Counted from the stretch's first letter, positions 33,817 to 42,785 are shown. The stretch is DNA of 64,000 nucleotides from Pontibacterium sp964228735 (GCF_964228735.1 NZ_CAXRBQ010000007.1:9196-73195), one strand, 5' to 3'. Notes: generated from the letters alone by a model not told the origin. Translations and numbers: made by a program.

Positions 33817-34376
33817 GACTCAGTAATCCTGCGATCGATTTCTTCGCAAAGCCAGTGTCCGATGAAAATGTGAGCTTCCTGAATCCGCGCGGTCTCGTCG
33901 CAAGGCACCTTTATCACATGATCAGAAAGATCGTCCAGTTGACCTTTTTTTACACCTGTCCATGACCAGCAACATGCGCCGATCTGGCGCGCTTCCCGTA
34001 TCGCATCAATAACGTTGGCACTGCTCCCCGAGGTGGAGATGCCAATTACCAGATCTTTTGGTTGGCAAAAAGCTTGTACTTGCCTTGTGAATACAGAAGA
34101 GAAGTCGTAGTCGTTGGCATGTGCCGTTAATATCGAACTATCGACTGTCAGTGCCATGGCGGCAATCGGTTGTCTCTCAGCTTTATAGCGCACCACAAAC
34201 TCTGCCGCCAGATGCTGACAATCAGCTGCGCTGCCTCCGTTGCCCATAAAAAGGATTTTGCCGCCGGACTTTATGCAGTTTTCGATGTGCTCGGCGAGTA
34301 GGGTCACATCCTTTTCCAGTTCCCCTAGATTGGCAAAGAGGGATTGGTGCCGTTGAAGTGTATCGATGTATGACAT
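33813..34376 (-). CDS. gmhA: D-sedoheptulose 7-phosphate isomerase
   Basis: 187 residues (E. coli 192). A SIS-domain protein with KILFMGNGGSAADCQHLAAE, VIGISTSGSSANVIDAIREA and a C-terminal EAHIFIGHWLCEEID. It converts sedoheptulose 7-phosphate to D-glycero-D-manno-heptose 7-phosphate, the first committed step to LPS heptose. The spelling DCQHLAAEFVVRYK keeps the catalytic His and Glu of the family. A separate promoter is likely in the 79 bases upstream. Confidence 0.93.
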   Translation of the reverse strand: MSYIDTLQRHQSLFANLGELEKDVTLLAEHIENCIKSGGKILFMGNGGSAADCQHLAAEFVVRYKAERQPIAAMALTVDSSILTAHANDYDFSSVFTRQVQAFCQPKDLVIGISTSGSSANVIDAIREARQIGACCWSWTGVKKGQLDDLSDHVIKVPCDETARIQEAHIFIGHWLCEEIDRRITES

Positions 34377-34455
34377 GTAACGTCCCTAAAGAGAATTAAC
34401 TCGTCTAAGTAGAGATAAAATACTGTATCAGTCTGACGGCTAAAAACCGATTTGA

Positions 34456-35364
34456 TTACTGATATAGATTTTTACCATCAGGTTGTGTTTTGAAACGCCG
34501 GTGAACCCACATGTATTGGGACGGATTGGTACGGACGATCTTTTCAAGCTCCAGATTCAGCCGGGTAGCATCCTGAGCGTCGTTCCCGGATGGAAAGTCG
34601 GTAAGTGGTGGTGCTATTCGGATAGTGTAGGTATTGTCTGGATTGCGATGTTGAGAAATAAATAGAACAGGAACTCCGGTCATTTTTACGATGCGAGATG
34701 TTGCGGTCAATGTCGCAGCGGAAATGCCGAAAAATGGTGCAAAAACGGTATTCTTGCGTCCGAAATCCTGATCAGGAGCGTACCAAACAGTCTTTCCCTG
34801 TTTCAGTCTCTTGATAAGCTGACGTATATCACGGCGTTCTATTGCTGTCTCAAAGAAGCGAGCCCTTCCTTTACGTCCTATTTGGTCGAGCACCGGGTTG
34901 TTGTTTGCTCTATACATTCCATCCAGTGTCATTTCGTTGGAAAGGAATAAAGCCCCCAGCTCCAGCACCGAATAATGACCGCCCAGCAATAATACGCCCT
35001 GATGGGCCTGTTTAGCTCGATGATAGTGCTCTAGACCTTCTATATGATAACGATTCAGTAGTGCTTTGGGACGTGGCCACCATACCTGTGCCATTTCGAT
35101 CAGTCCCATGCCCTGCTGAATGAAAACCTCCTTCAACAACTCCTCACGGTCAGCATGACTCATATTAGGGAAACAAAGCTCTAGGTTGCGTTTAGCAATC
35201 TTGTGCCGGCGCTTTGCTAATTTGGTCAGAGCTAAGCCCAGTGTTTTACCGATCGACAGTTGCGAGTCGAAGGGAAGCTGGCTACAGCACCAAAGCAAAG
35301 CCAATGTGAGCCATGTTGGCCACAAACGAGGATGATACAGGGGAAGATCCGATTTCTTGCTCAT
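34456..35364 (-). CDS. LpxL/HtrB-type lipid A (lysophospholipid) acyltransferase
   Basis: 302 residues. One N-terminal membrane segment (WPTWLTLALLWCCSQLPF) is followed by the acyltransferase signature GGHYSVLELG with HX4E as His130 and Glu135. Further motifs are RANNNPVLDQIGRKGRARFF, VWYAPDQDFGRKNTVFAPFF and QYMWVHRRFKTQPDG. It transfers a secondary acyl chain onto Kdo2-lipid IVA or a late acyl precursor. LpxL, LpxM and LpxP are not separable by eye, so no symbol is given. Location beside gmhA fits LPS assembly. Confidence 0.9.
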   Translation of the reverse strand: MSKKSDLPLYHPRLWPTWLTLALLWCCSQLPFDSQLSIGKTLGLALTKLAKRRHKIAKRNLELCFPNMSHADREELLKEVFIQQGMGLIEMAQVWWPRPKALLNRYHIEGLEHYHRAKQAHQGVLLLGGHYSVLELGALFLSNEMTLDGMYRANNNPVLDQIGRKGRARFFETAIERRDIRQLIKRLKQGKTVWYAPDQDFGRKNTVFAPFFGISAATLTATSRIVKMTGVPVLFISQHRNPDNTYTIRIAPPLTDFPSGNDAQDATRLNLELEKIVRTNPSQYMWVHRRFKTQPDGKNLYQ

Positions 35365-35417
35365 GGACGAATTAGCTGGTAAAAAATTGCTGGTGTCAGG
35401 AATATTGTGTGACTTAA

Positions 35418-35741
35418 TTAGAGTTGGAACTCAAACGTTTCGCCTGCCTGCTCTGCAAACGCCTGATTCAGGAAGATGGAGAGCGGGGTCTGGTCGCTGT
35501 CCAGCACCCAGGTATCCTGAGTCTCATCAAAGTCAAAGTGGAAGCCGCCACTACGGGTTGCAACCCAAAGTTGTTTGACCGGCGCCTGGCGGGTAAAGAT
35601 GATCTGGGTGTGGTTTTCGCAGATCACGGTCAAGACACCGCCACTGGTGACATAGTCCAGATCGGTTTCCGCCTCGTCCAGCATCTCTTCGATCGCTTCC
35701 AGCGTCGCATCAACCTTGTCATTAAATTCGCTTTCGGTCAC
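35418..35741 (-). CDS. cyaY: Frataxin homologue
   Basis: 107 residues (E. coli CyaY 106). MTESEFNDKVDATLEAIEEM gives the acidic first helix that binds iron, and VTSGGVLTVICENHTQIIFT and FDFDETQDTWVLDSD the conserved sheet. It modulates iron-sulfur cluster assembly by binding iron and the IscS/IscU complex. It is divergent from lptM, the same arrangement as in enteric bacteria, which strengthens the call. Confidence 0.95.
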   Translation of the reverse strand: MTESEFNDKVDATLEAIEEMLDEAETDLDYVTSGGVLTVICENHTQIIFTRQAPVKQLWVATRSGGFHFDFDETQDTWVLDSDQTPLSIFLNQAFAEQAGETFEFQL

Positions 35742-35917
35742 AGGTGAACTCCACAGGTTATCCGGATAGGTGTCGGCGCAGTATATCCGACTTCACGCCT
35801 GTACTCATCATTCCTGTGGAAGGGTATAATCGACCGATTAACTAACCATGGTGCCCTGTTTCAAGCAGATATCTGCACAATTCCGGACAGAGTGCCGACC
35901 TGGCTGTGGAAATAACC

Positions 35918-36031
35918 GTGAAAAAGATTGGATTTGCATTCTTCGTAAGCGTGATGTTGCTGGCGGGCTGTGGGCAGAAAGGCCCTCTGTACCTGCCGGA
36001 AGAAGGTTCACAACAGACACAGCAGAATTAA
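35918..36031 (+). CDS. lptM: LptM (YifL-type) small outer-membrane lipoprotein, GTG start
   Basis: 37 residues beginning GTG-AAA-AAG. The signal peptide KKIGFAFFVSVMLLAGC ends at a lipobox (LLAGC, Cys18). The mature protein begins CGQKGPLYLPEE, the diagnostic LptM sequence. In E. coli LptM stabilises the LptD-LptE LPS translocon at the outer membrane. It sits between cyaY and lysA/dapF, the standard context. It is short and GTG-started, so it is easily missed. TGGA lies about eight bases upstream as a weak ribosome-binding site. Confidence 0.88.
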   Translation: MKKIGFAFFVSVMLLAGCGQKGPLYLPEEGSQQTQQN

Positions 36032-36042
36032 CGAGACAGTAG

Positions 36043-37302
36043 ATGGACAGCTTTGAATACCGTAACGGTCGCCTGCACTGTGAAGAAGTACAGGTAGGCC
36101 GTATTGCCGAAGAACTGGGTACTCCGGTTTATATCTATTCCCGCGACGCATTGGAGCGTTCATACCAGGACTACGCGCAGGCGCTGGAAGGCCGTGACGC
36201 GCTGGTGTGTTACGCCGTAAAAGCCAACTCCAATATCGGTGTGTTGAATGTACTGGCCCGTTCAGGTGCCGGTTTTGACATCGTATCGATTGGTGAACTG
36301 GAGCGTGCACTGAAAGCCGGTGGCGAGCCAAGCAAAATCGTGTTCTCTGGTGTAGGCAAAAAGCCAGAAGAGATCGAGCGTGCACTGGAAGTGGGTATTC
36401 ACTGCTTCAACGTGGAATCTGAGCCGGAGCTGGATCGTATCAACGCCGTTGCGGCTGAGATGGGCAAAGTAGCGCCGATCTCCCTGCGTGTGAACCCGGA
36501 CGTGGATGCAGGCACGCACCCGTACATCTCCACTGGTCTGAAAGAGAACAAGTTTGGCGTAGATATCGACGAAGCTGTGCGTATCTACAAAAAAGCCAAT
36601 GCTATGGAAAACCTCCACGTGATTGGTATGGACTGCCACATCGGTAGCCAGTTGACCGAGATCGATCCGTTCCTGGATGCGCTGGACCGTCTGCTGGTCC
36701 AGGTGGATCGTCTGGCGGAAGAAGGCATTCAGATCAAACACCTGGATCTGGGTGGTGGTTTGGGTGTGTGCTACACCGACGAGCAGCCACCACAGCCACA
36801 GGAATACATCGCTGCGATCCTGGAGCGTCTGGGTGACCGTGAGCTGGGCCTGATCTTCGAACCGGGCCGCTCTATTGCGGCTAACGCCGGTATCCTGGTG
36901 ACCGAGGTCGAGTTCCTGAAACCAACCGAGAACAAGAACTTTGCCATCATTGATGCGGCGATGAACGATCTGATCCGTCCATCCCTGTACAGCGCCTACC
37001 AGGAGATCATCCCGGTTGAGGTACGTGAAGACGGTGAAGCGAAATTGTGGGATCTCGTCGGTCCGGTGTGCGAAACCGGCGACTTCCTGGGTAAGGACCG
37101 CGAACTGAACATCGAAGCGGGTGACCTGCTGGCGGTATGTTCTGCCGGTGCTTATGGTTTCACCATGGCCTCCAACTACAACAGCCGTCCACGTGCGGCT
37201 GAAGTGATGGTGGATGACAATCAGTTCCACGTGATCCGCAAGCGCGAAAACCTGGCGGACCTGATGCACGGTGAGAAGCTGATTCCACGCGATCATCGCT
37301 GA
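36043..37302 (+). CDS. lysA: Diaminopimelate decarboxylase
   Basis: 419 residues, PLP fold-type III. The PLP lysine is Lys60 in CYAVKANSN. The glycine-rich phosphate site is HLDLGGGLGVCYTDE. EPGRSIAANAGILVTEVEF and SAGAYGFTMASNYNSRPRAA are conserved at the dimer active site. It decarboxylates meso-diaminopimelate to lysine. It is placed eleven bases after lptM and ten before dapF, so supply of its substrate (by DapF) and its use are encoded together. Confidence 0.97.
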   Translation: MDSFEYRNGRLHCEEVQVGRIAEELGTPVYIYSRDALERSYQDYAQALEGRDALVCYAVKANSNIGVLNVLARSGAGFDIVSIGELERALKAGGEPSKIVFSGVGKKPEEIERALEVGIHCFNVESEPELDRINAVAAEMGKVAPISLRVNPDVDAGTHPYISTGLKENKFGVDIDEAVRIYKKANAMENLHVIGMDCHIGSQLTEIDPFLDALDRLLVQVDRLAEEGIQIKHLDLGGGLGVCYTDEQPPQPQEYIAAILERLGDRELGLIFEPGRSIAANAGILVTEVEFLKPTENKNFAIIDAAMNDLIRPSLYSAYQEIIPVEVREDGEAKLWDLVGPVCETGDFLGKDRELNIEAGDLLAVCSAGAYGFTMASNYNSRPRAAEVMVDDNQFHVIRKRENLADLMHGEKLIPRDHR

Positions 37303-37312
37303 GGAGACCGTC

Positions 37313-38143
37313 ATGTTGGTTCGTTTTACCAAAATGCACGGTCTGGGCAACGATTTCATGGTGCTGGATCTGGTGACCCAGCGCGTGAAGCTAACCCCAA
37401 AGATCGTTAAAAAACTGGGTGACCGTAATTTTGGCGTGGGCTTCGATCAGCTGCTGATCGTTGAACCGCCGGGTTCACCGGATGTGGATTTCCGCTACCG
37501 TATCTACAATTCAGACGGCTCTGAAGTGGAGAACTGCGGTAACGGCGCACGTTGTTTTGCCAAGTTTGTGCGTGACAAGCGTCTGACTGGTAAAGATGAG
37601 ATCGCCGTCGAGACTGCCAATGGTCGCGCCGTACTGAAAATCCGTGAAGATCGCCAGGTTGAAGTGGATATGGGCGCGCCGCGTCTGAATCCGGCGGATG
37701 TGCCGTTCGAAGCGGATACGCAAGCCGCCACTTATCCGATCGTTGTGGACGGCGATGAGTACCAGATCTCAGCAGTGTCCATGGGTAATCCGCACGGTGT
37801 ACTGCTGGTGGATGACGTGGATACCGCACCGGTAGAAACCCTGGGGCCTAAATTGGAGCCTCACGCGCGTTTCCCGCAGAAAGCCAATATCGGTTTTATG
37901 CAGGTTGTCTCCCGCGATGAGGTGCGTCTCCGTGTCTACGAACGTGGTGCGGGTGAAACCAAAGCCTGCGGTACCGGTGCCTGTGCAGCGGTGGTAGCCG
38001 GTATCCTGCGTGGTGTGCTGAATGATACGGTAAAAGTAGGGCTGCCGGGTGGCGATCTTGAGATCCACTGGGCGGGTGGTGATGCGCCGGTCATTATGAC
38101 GGGTCCTGCCACCACCGTATTTGAAGGTCAGATCTTTCTATGA
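37313..38143 (+). CDS. dapF: Diaminopimelate epimerase
   Basis: 276 residues (E. coli 274). A PLP-independent racemase using two cysteines: Cys75 in VENCGNGARCFAKF and Cys219 in TKACGTGACAAVV. MLVRFTKMHGLGNDFMVLDL is the family N-terminus. It converts LL- to meso-diaminopimelate for peptidoglycan and lysine. Its stop overlaps the DUF484 start by four bases (ATGA). Confidence 0.97.
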   Translation: MLVRFTKMHGLGNDFMVLDLVTQRVKLTPKIVKKLGDRNFGVGFDQLLIVEPPGSPDVDFRYRIYNSDGSEVENCGNGARCFAKFVRDKRLTGKDEIAVETANGRAVLKIREDRQVEVDMGAPRLNPADVPFEADTQAATYPIVVDGDEYQISAVSMGNPHGVLLVDDVDTAPVETLGPKLEPHARFPQKANIGFMQVVSRDEVRLRVYERGAGETKACGTGACAAVVAGILRGVLNDTVKVGLPGGDLEIHWAGGDAPVIMTGPATTVFEGQIFL

Positions 38144-38838
38144 GTGATGAGGCGGTAGTCGAGATGAGCAACACCCTCAGCGAAGCGGATGTAGCCGAAT
38201 TTCTGGCGCATAACCCGGACTTTTTCTGTCGCCACAGCAATCTGCTGGCGAAGCTGAACGTACCCCACGAAAGTGGGCGTGCGATCTCGCTGGTGGAACG
38301 CCAGACTTCACTGCTGCGCGAAAAGAACGAGCGCCTGAATGAGCACCTGTCTGATCTGATCGAAGCTGCACGTTACAATGACCTGCAGTTTGAGAAGACC
38401 AAACGTATGGTGCTGTCACTATTGGATTGCATGACACTGGACGAGATCGCCATTGCGATCAAAGAAAGCCTGTGTGATGACTTCCACGGTGACACCACGG
38501 CGTTGCTGTTGTTCAGTCAGCAGCCGGTGGATACCAACAACCTGCGCGTAATCGACCCACGTCAGTTGGGTCCGATCACGCCGCTGGTAGACAGCAACCT
38601 GCCAAGCTGTGGTCAGCTGACCCGCGAGCAGAATGCGTTCATCTTTGATGAGATGGCGATCCGTGTGCAGTCCGCTGCCGTGGTACCGCTGGTGAAAGGT
38701 GAAGCGCTGGGGTTGCTGGCCATTGGCAGTTTTGAAGCGGGTTACTTTCACAGTGGCCAGGGCACCGTATTCCTGAGCTATGTGGGTGAGGTCTTGAGTC
38801 GGGTTTTGTCCCGAGTGTTGCACCACCTCGAGCCTTAA
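38140..38838 (+). CDS. DUF484 (YigA-type, GAF-like) protein
   Basis: 232 residues. LSEADVAEFLAHNPDFFCRH and SLVERQTSLLREKNERLNEH (a coiled-coil) lead into a GAF-like domain from about residue 85 to the end, with SAAVVPLVKGEALGLLAIGS. DUF484 is nearly always encoded between dapF and xerC in gammaproteobacteria, as here, but its biochemical role is not known. The start overlaps dapF, and xerC follows after 25 bases, so these genes are probably one operon. Confidence 0.9.
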   Translation: MSDEAVVEMSNTLSEADVAEFLAHNPDFFCRHSNLLAKLNVPHESGRAISLVERQTSLLREKNERLNEHLSDLIEAARYNDLQFEKTKRMVLSLLDCMTLDEIAIAIKESLCDDFHGDTTALLLFSQQPVDTNNLRVIDPRQLGPITPLVDSNLPSCGQLTREQNAFIFDEMAIRVQSAAVVPLVKGEALGLLAIGSFEAGYFHSGQGTVFLSYVGEVLSRVLSRVLHHLEP

Positions 38839-38863
38839 CGCCTGTCTCTAACGGAGAGCGCGG

Positions 38864-39769
38864 ATGAATCACATTGAAAGCCACTGGCTGGAAGATTTTT
38901 TCCGCTACCTGGCTACCGAGCGCCAGCTCTCCGTTCATACCCAAAAAAACTATCAGCGCGATCTCGATGCCCTGCAGGCGTTTATGGCCGAAAGCCATAT
39001 TCATGCCTGGAGTGCATTGGACGCCGCCGCGGTACGCCAGTTTGCCGCGCGCCAGCACCGCAAGGGGCAGTCAGGCGCCAGCATTCAGCGGGCACTGTCC
39101 GCCATCCGCTCCTTCTTCAAATTCCTTTCTCGCGAACAGCGCGTGGAACATAATCCCGCCTTGGGCGTACAGGCGCCCAAGTCGCCGCGTAAGTTGCCGC
39201 AAACCCTGGATGTGGATCAGATCGACGGTTTGCTGGAGATTCCGGTCACCGATCCGATCTCGGCCCGGGATAAAGCGATGATGGAGTTGATCTACTCCTC
39301 AGGCTTGCGTGTCTCCGAACTGGTCAGTCTCGATCTGAGTGATCTGGATTATCATGATGCTTCTCTGGTGGTGACCGGTAAGGGCAATAAAAGCCGCATG
39401 CTGCCGATTGGTGGTAAAGCGCTGGAAGCACTTGATCGCTGGCTGCGATACCGTGACCAGATGGCACCCTACACTGAGTCAGCGTTATTTGTCAGTAACC
39501 GGGGTAACCGCATCAGCGTACGCAGTGTCGAGCAGCGGATGGAGTACTGGGGCAAACGACTTGGCGTTGAGGGGCAAGTGTACCCGCACCGTTTGCGTCA
39601 TAGTTTTGCCAGTCATATGCTGGAATCCAGCGGTGACCTGCGGGCGGTTCAGGAGTTGCTGGGGCATTCAGACATCTCCACCACCCAGATCTATACTCAT
39701 TTAGACTTTCAGCATTTGATGGATGTGTATGAAAAGGCACATCCCAGAGCCCATAAAAAAGATGATTAA
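38864..39769 (+). CDS. xerC: Tyrosine recombinase XerC
   Basis: 301 residues (E. coli 298). The N-terminal SAM-like core-binding domain (1 to about 105) has YLATERQLSVHTQKNYQRDL. The catalytic domain carries Arg149 (SGLRVSELVSLD), HRLRH with His242 and Arg245, His268 (LLGHSDIST) and the nucleophile Tyr277 (QIYTHLDF). With XerD it resolves chromosome dimers at dif. Its stop overlaps the yigB start by eight bases. Confidence 0.96.
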   Translation: MNHIESHWLEDFFRYLATERQLSVHTQKNYQRDLDALQAFMAESHIHAWSALDAAAVRQFAARQHRKGQSGASIQRALSAIRSFFKFLSREQRVEHNPALGVQAPKSPRKLPQTLDVDQIDGLLEIPVTDPISARDKAMMELIYSSGLRVSELVSLDLSDLDYHDASLVVTGKGNKSRMLPIGGKALEALDRWLRYRDQMAPYTESALFVSNRGNRISVRSVEQRMEYWGKRLGVEGQVYPHRLRHSFASHMLESSGDLRAVQELLGHSDISTTQIYTHLDFQHLMDVYEKAHPRAHKKDD

Positions 39770-40481
39770 GTGCATAACCTTCGATCTGGACGATACCCTC
39801 TGGGCCGTAAACCCGGTGGTGGATCAGGCCAATCACACCCTTTACGAGTGGCTGCAGCAGAACGCGGAAGCGTTTACCCAGCTGTATACCGTTCGTGATT
39901 TCCCTCGCCTGCGCAGTGAAGTACTGGCCAAGCACCCGGAAATCTCACACAGCGTTACCCAGATCCGTATTAAGCAGCTGGAACATGGCTTGCAGGCGGC
40001 GGGATATAGCGAGGCGGAGACCGAAGCGCTGGCGCTGAAAGCGTTTGAGGTGTTCCTGGAAGCCCGTCAGCAGGTAACGTTCTTTGAACATGCCATGGGC
40101 ATGCTGAAGGAGCTGCACAACCAAGGCTACAAGCTGGGGGCGTTGAGTAACGGTAACGCCGATATCCAGCGAGTTGGCCTGGGAGAACTGTTCGACTTCC
40201 AGTTCAGCGCCGACAAGGTGGGTCAGGAAAAACCGCACCCACTGATGTTTGAGCAGATGCTGCACCATGTCGGCCTGCGTCCGGAGCAGGTTATCCACAT
40301 TGGTGATAACCCGGCGCACGACGTTGAAGGCGCCAACAACGTGGGTATCTGGTCGATCTGGGTGAATCTGGAAGGGAAAACCGAGCAGGTTGCGGCGACC
40401 CGCATGGTGACCTGCCTCAGTGACATTCCATCTGCGATAGCGGAGATCGCCGAACTGGCGAAGCACCGCACCACCATCTAA
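39762..40481 (+). CDS. HAD-family phosphatase, YigB-like
   Basis: 239 residues from ATG 39762; the frame opens earlier inside xerC. The motif CITFDLDDTLWAVNPVVDQ holds the two catalytic aspartates. LGALSNGNADIQRVGLGELF is motif II, the Lys is in KVGQEKPHPLMFEQML, and HIGDNPAHDVEGANNVGI has the motif IV acidic residues. E. coli YigB dephosphorylates FMN in riboflavin synthesis; the same gene order xerC-yigB supports that role here. It is convergent with hemW, with 12 bases between stops. Confidence 0.9.
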   Translation: MIKCITFDLDDTLWAVNPVVDQANHTLYEWLQQNAEAFTQLYTVRDFPRLRSEVLAKHPEISHSVTQIRIKQLEHGLQAAGYSEAETEALALKAFEVFLEARQQVTFFEHAMGMLKELHNQGYKLGALSNGNADIQRVGLGELFDFQFSADKVGQEKPHPLMFEQMLHHVGLRPEQVIHIGDNPAHDVEGANNVGIWSIWVNLEGKTEQVAATRMVTCLSDIPSAIAEIAELAKHRTTI

Positions 40482-40493
40482 ATCCTTTCAGGA

Positions 40494-41636
40494 TTACTCC
40501 TCCAGGAACATCTCCAACAGGTTGTTGAGGAACAGGCGCCCCTGCTGAGTGGGTGCCAGTTTTTCAGGGTCTGTGTCCAGCAGCCCCATCTTTTGTGCCC
40601 TCTCCAGCTGTGACTGGATCACGTCTAGGTTCAGGCCGGTACGCTCGGTAAACAAACGGCTTTCGACCCCATCGGTCAGGCGCAGTGCATTGAGCATAAA
40701 TTCGAACGGCAGCGCGTCTTTCTCGATCGCTTCACTGCCCCCCAGGCGTTTTTCTGGGTTCATGTAGGCCTTGGGCTGCTTCTGCTTCCAGCGGCGCAGG
40801 ATAGTGCCGTCTGCCAGCGTGATTTTGCCGTGGGCGCCCGCGCCGATGCCGATGTAGTCGCCAAACTGCCAGTAGTTGAGGTTATGGCGGGCACGCTTGC
40901 CAGGCTGGGCGTAGGCGGAGATCTCGTATTGCTGGAATCCGGCCTCAGCCAGGAACTGCTGGCCCTGTTCCTGAATCTCCCACAGGGTTTCATCCACCGG
41001 CAGCGATGGTGGGCGGGAGTGGAACTCGGTGTTGGGTTCGATGGTGAGCTGGTACCAGGAGATATGGTCCGGCTTCAGATCGGCTGCGATGCGCAGATCG
41101 TCCAGTGCTTGTGCAGTGCTCTGACCCGGCAGGCCGTGCATCAGGTCCAGATTCATGTTGTCGAACAGTTTCCGTGCTAGACCAGCCGCTTTCACCGCCT
41201 CCTCGCCGCTATGAATACGTCCCAGCGCTTTGAGTTGCTCGTCGGCAAAGCTTTGAATACCCAAAGAGAGTCGGTTTACCCCTGCATCGCGGTAGCCCCG
41301 GAACTTCTCCTGCTCGAAAGTGCCCGGGTTGGCTTCCATGGTGATCTCGATAGCCGGTGCAAAGCTGATCCGCTTCTCCACCTCAGCCAGCAGGGTGTTG
41401 ATCATGCTCGCTGAAAACAGGCTGGGGGTACCACCGCCGATAAAGATGCTCTGCAGCGGTCGTGGCTCAATGCCCGACATCTCCTGCTCCAGGTCGGCCA
41501 GCAACGCGGCCACATAAGCTTCTTCCGGGATCTCCTCGCGCACGGCATGCGAGTTGAAGTCGCAGTACGGGCACTTACGTACGCACCAGGGGATGTGGAT
41601 ATAGAGGCTTAGGGGGGGCTGCGCGATGGGTGTCAC
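40494..41636 (-). CDS. hemW: Radical SAM heme chaperone HemW
   Basis: 380 residues. The radical SAM cluster motif CVRKCPYCDFNSH has Cys18, Cys22 and Cys25. IFIGGGTPSLFSASMINTLL and EITMEANPGTFEQEKFRGYR follow as in HemW, and a C-terminal HemN-like domain ends the protein (FEFMLNALRLTDGVESRLF). HemW inserts heme into respiratory proteins and is distinct from the oxygen-independent coproporphyrinogen oxidase HemN. It lies six bases after rdgB, its usual operon partner. Confidence 0.94.
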   Translation of the reverse strand: MTPIAQPPLSLYIHIPWCVRKCPYCDFNSHAVREEIPEEAYVAALLADLEQEMSGIEPRPLQSIFIGGGTPSLFSASMINTLLAEVEKRISFAPAIEITMEANPGTFEQEKFRGYRDAGVNRLSLGIQSFADEQLKALGRIHSGEEAVKAAGLARKLFDNMNLDLMHGLPGQSTAQALDDLRIAADLKPDHISWYQLTIEPNTEFHSRPPSLPVDETLWEIQEQGQQFLAEAGFQQYEISAYAQPGKRARHNLNYWQFGDYIGIGAGAHGKITLADGTILRRWKQKQPKAYMNPEKRLGGSEAIEKDALPFEFMLNALRLTDGVESRLFTERTGLNLDVIQSQLERAQKMGLLDTDPEKLAPTQQGRLFLNNLLEMFLEE

Positions 41637-41642
41637 TGTGAG

Positions 41643-42248
41643 TTATACCTGCAGGTAAGGTTTAATGCGTTCGATCAGCTCGGCAACGGCCTGACCGCGG
41701 TGGCTTAGCTTGTTTTTCTGCTCCGGTGGTAGCTCCGCAGAAGCCTTGTCCAGCTCTGGCACCAGGAACAGCGGGTCGTAACCAAAGCCGTTGTCACCAC
41801 GTGCTTCCAGCAGGATGCGGCCTTCCCAGGTACCCTGGCAGATTAGTGGGGTGGGGTCTTCGGCGTGACGCATAAACACCAACAGGCAGCGGAAGCGTGC
41901 GGTACGCTTCTCTTCCGGCAGGTCTTTGAGCAGGTCCAGCAGCTTGGCATTGTTGTCTGTGTCTTCGGCGCCTGGGCCTGCAAAACGCGCAGAGTAGATA
42001 CCCGGTGCGCCTTGCAGGGCGTCCACCTCCAGGCCGGAATCATCTGCCAGAGCAGGCAATCCGGTGACCTGGGCTGCGTGGCGCGCTTTGATGATGGCGT
42101 TCTCTACAAAACTCAGGCCGGTTTCGTCAGCGTCGCAGACGTTGAAGTCGGACTGCGGAACCACCTCCACATCCATTTCGCCCAGTACCTGGTTGAATTC
42201 GCGCAGTTTGCCTTTGTTACCGCTGGCGAGCACTATTTTGTTGATCAT
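41643..42248 (-). CDS. rdgB: XTP/dITP diphosphatase (non-canonical purine NTP pyrophosphatase)
   Basis: 201 residues (E. coli RdgB 197). KIVLASGNKGKLREFNQVLG is the nucleotide-binding start and ALADDSGLEVDALQGAPGIY the catalytic block; DNGFGYDPLFLVPE and LSHRGQAVAELIE complete the Ham1 pattern. It removes ITP, dITP and XTP from the pool, preventing their entry into DNA. ATG at 42248 follows AGGA with nine-base spacing; a TTG two codons upstream is possible. An intrinsic terminator ends directly upstream, so its expression may need readthrough or its own promoter. Confidence 0.94.
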   Translation of the reverse strand: MINKIVLASGNKGKLREFNQVLGEMDVEVVPQSDFNVCDADETGLSFVENAIIKARHAAQVTGLPALADDSGLEVDALQGAPGIYSARFAGPGAEDTDNNAKLLDLLKDLPEEKRTARFRCLLVFMRHAEDPTPLICQGTWEGRILLEARGDNGFGYDPLFLVPELDKASAELPPEQKNKLSHRGQAVAELIERIKPYLQV

Positions 42249-42264
42249 CTGCAAAGGTCCTACA

Positions 42265-42301
42265 AATAAAATGCGCGCTTACCGCGAGGGTAGGCGCGCA
42301 T
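42265..42301 (-). terminator. Intrinsic terminator between DUF4426 gene and rdgB
   Basis: On the minus strand a 13-bp stem (arms 42289-42301 and 42271-42283, outer eight base pairs ATGCGCGC/GCGCGCAT, with one G-U wobble inside) closes a five-base loop. It is followed by ATTTTATTTG. It ends only a few bases before the rdgB ribosome-binding site. Confidence 0.75.
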
Positions 42302-42323
42302 GGTGTTAACTGGGGTGTGTCTG

Positions 42324-42785
42324 TCAGTCGGCGTAGAAACGTTGCTCGAACTGCAGGTCATAAGAGGGTTTGTTCGGATCCGGCTGCACACTGACGGAGA
42401 TACGCATCAGCATATCGTCGCTGAAACCAAACTGACCGATGTAATACACCGCGTTACCTTCATCGATCTTCTTAAAATCCAGGTTCTGGGTCTGCTGCAG
42501 CAGGTTGGCGGCAGAACCGGAGATCAGGGCCGAGATCGGCTTTTTAGTACCATCTTCCCCTTTCTTCAGAACAGAGATGTTTACCATGGCGCGGCGTTTA
42601 CCACGTTGCAGGCCATAGGTCTTAGCTACATCGGGTTCAACAAAACTGCTGTTGAAGGCGTTGTAGTGAATTTCGTAATCACCGTAAGAGATGAACTGGG
42701 CAGCTTGTGCTGGCAGTGCAAAGAACATAACGCTGAACAGCGCGGTACTCAGTAGGCGAGTAAAAAGTGTGTAACCTGTTTTCAT
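42324..42785 (-). CDS. DUF4426 periplasmic protein
   Basis: 153 residues. A signal peptide (about 1-29, ending ALPAQAA) is followed by QFISYGDYEIHYNAFNSSFV and YGLQRGKRRAMVNISVLKKG, the DUF4426 pattern. The rest is a small beta-rich domain. Function is unknown. In Pseudomonas the homologue lies between rdgB and metW/metX, so its placement is conserved although the met genes are missing here. Confidence 0.87.
   Translation of the reverse strand: MKTGYTLFTRLLSTALFSVMFFALPAQAAQFISYGDYEIHYNAFNSSFVEPDVAKTYGLQRGKRRAMVNISVLKKGEDGTKKPISALISGSAANLLQQTQNLDFKKIDEGNAVYYIGQFGFSDDMLMRISVSVQPDPNKPSYDLQFEQRFYAD

Noticed and set aside
40481..40497. AATCCT/AGGATT hairpin between yigB and hemW
   Set aside because: Six base pairs with a three-base loop and no T-run; not supported as a terminator.
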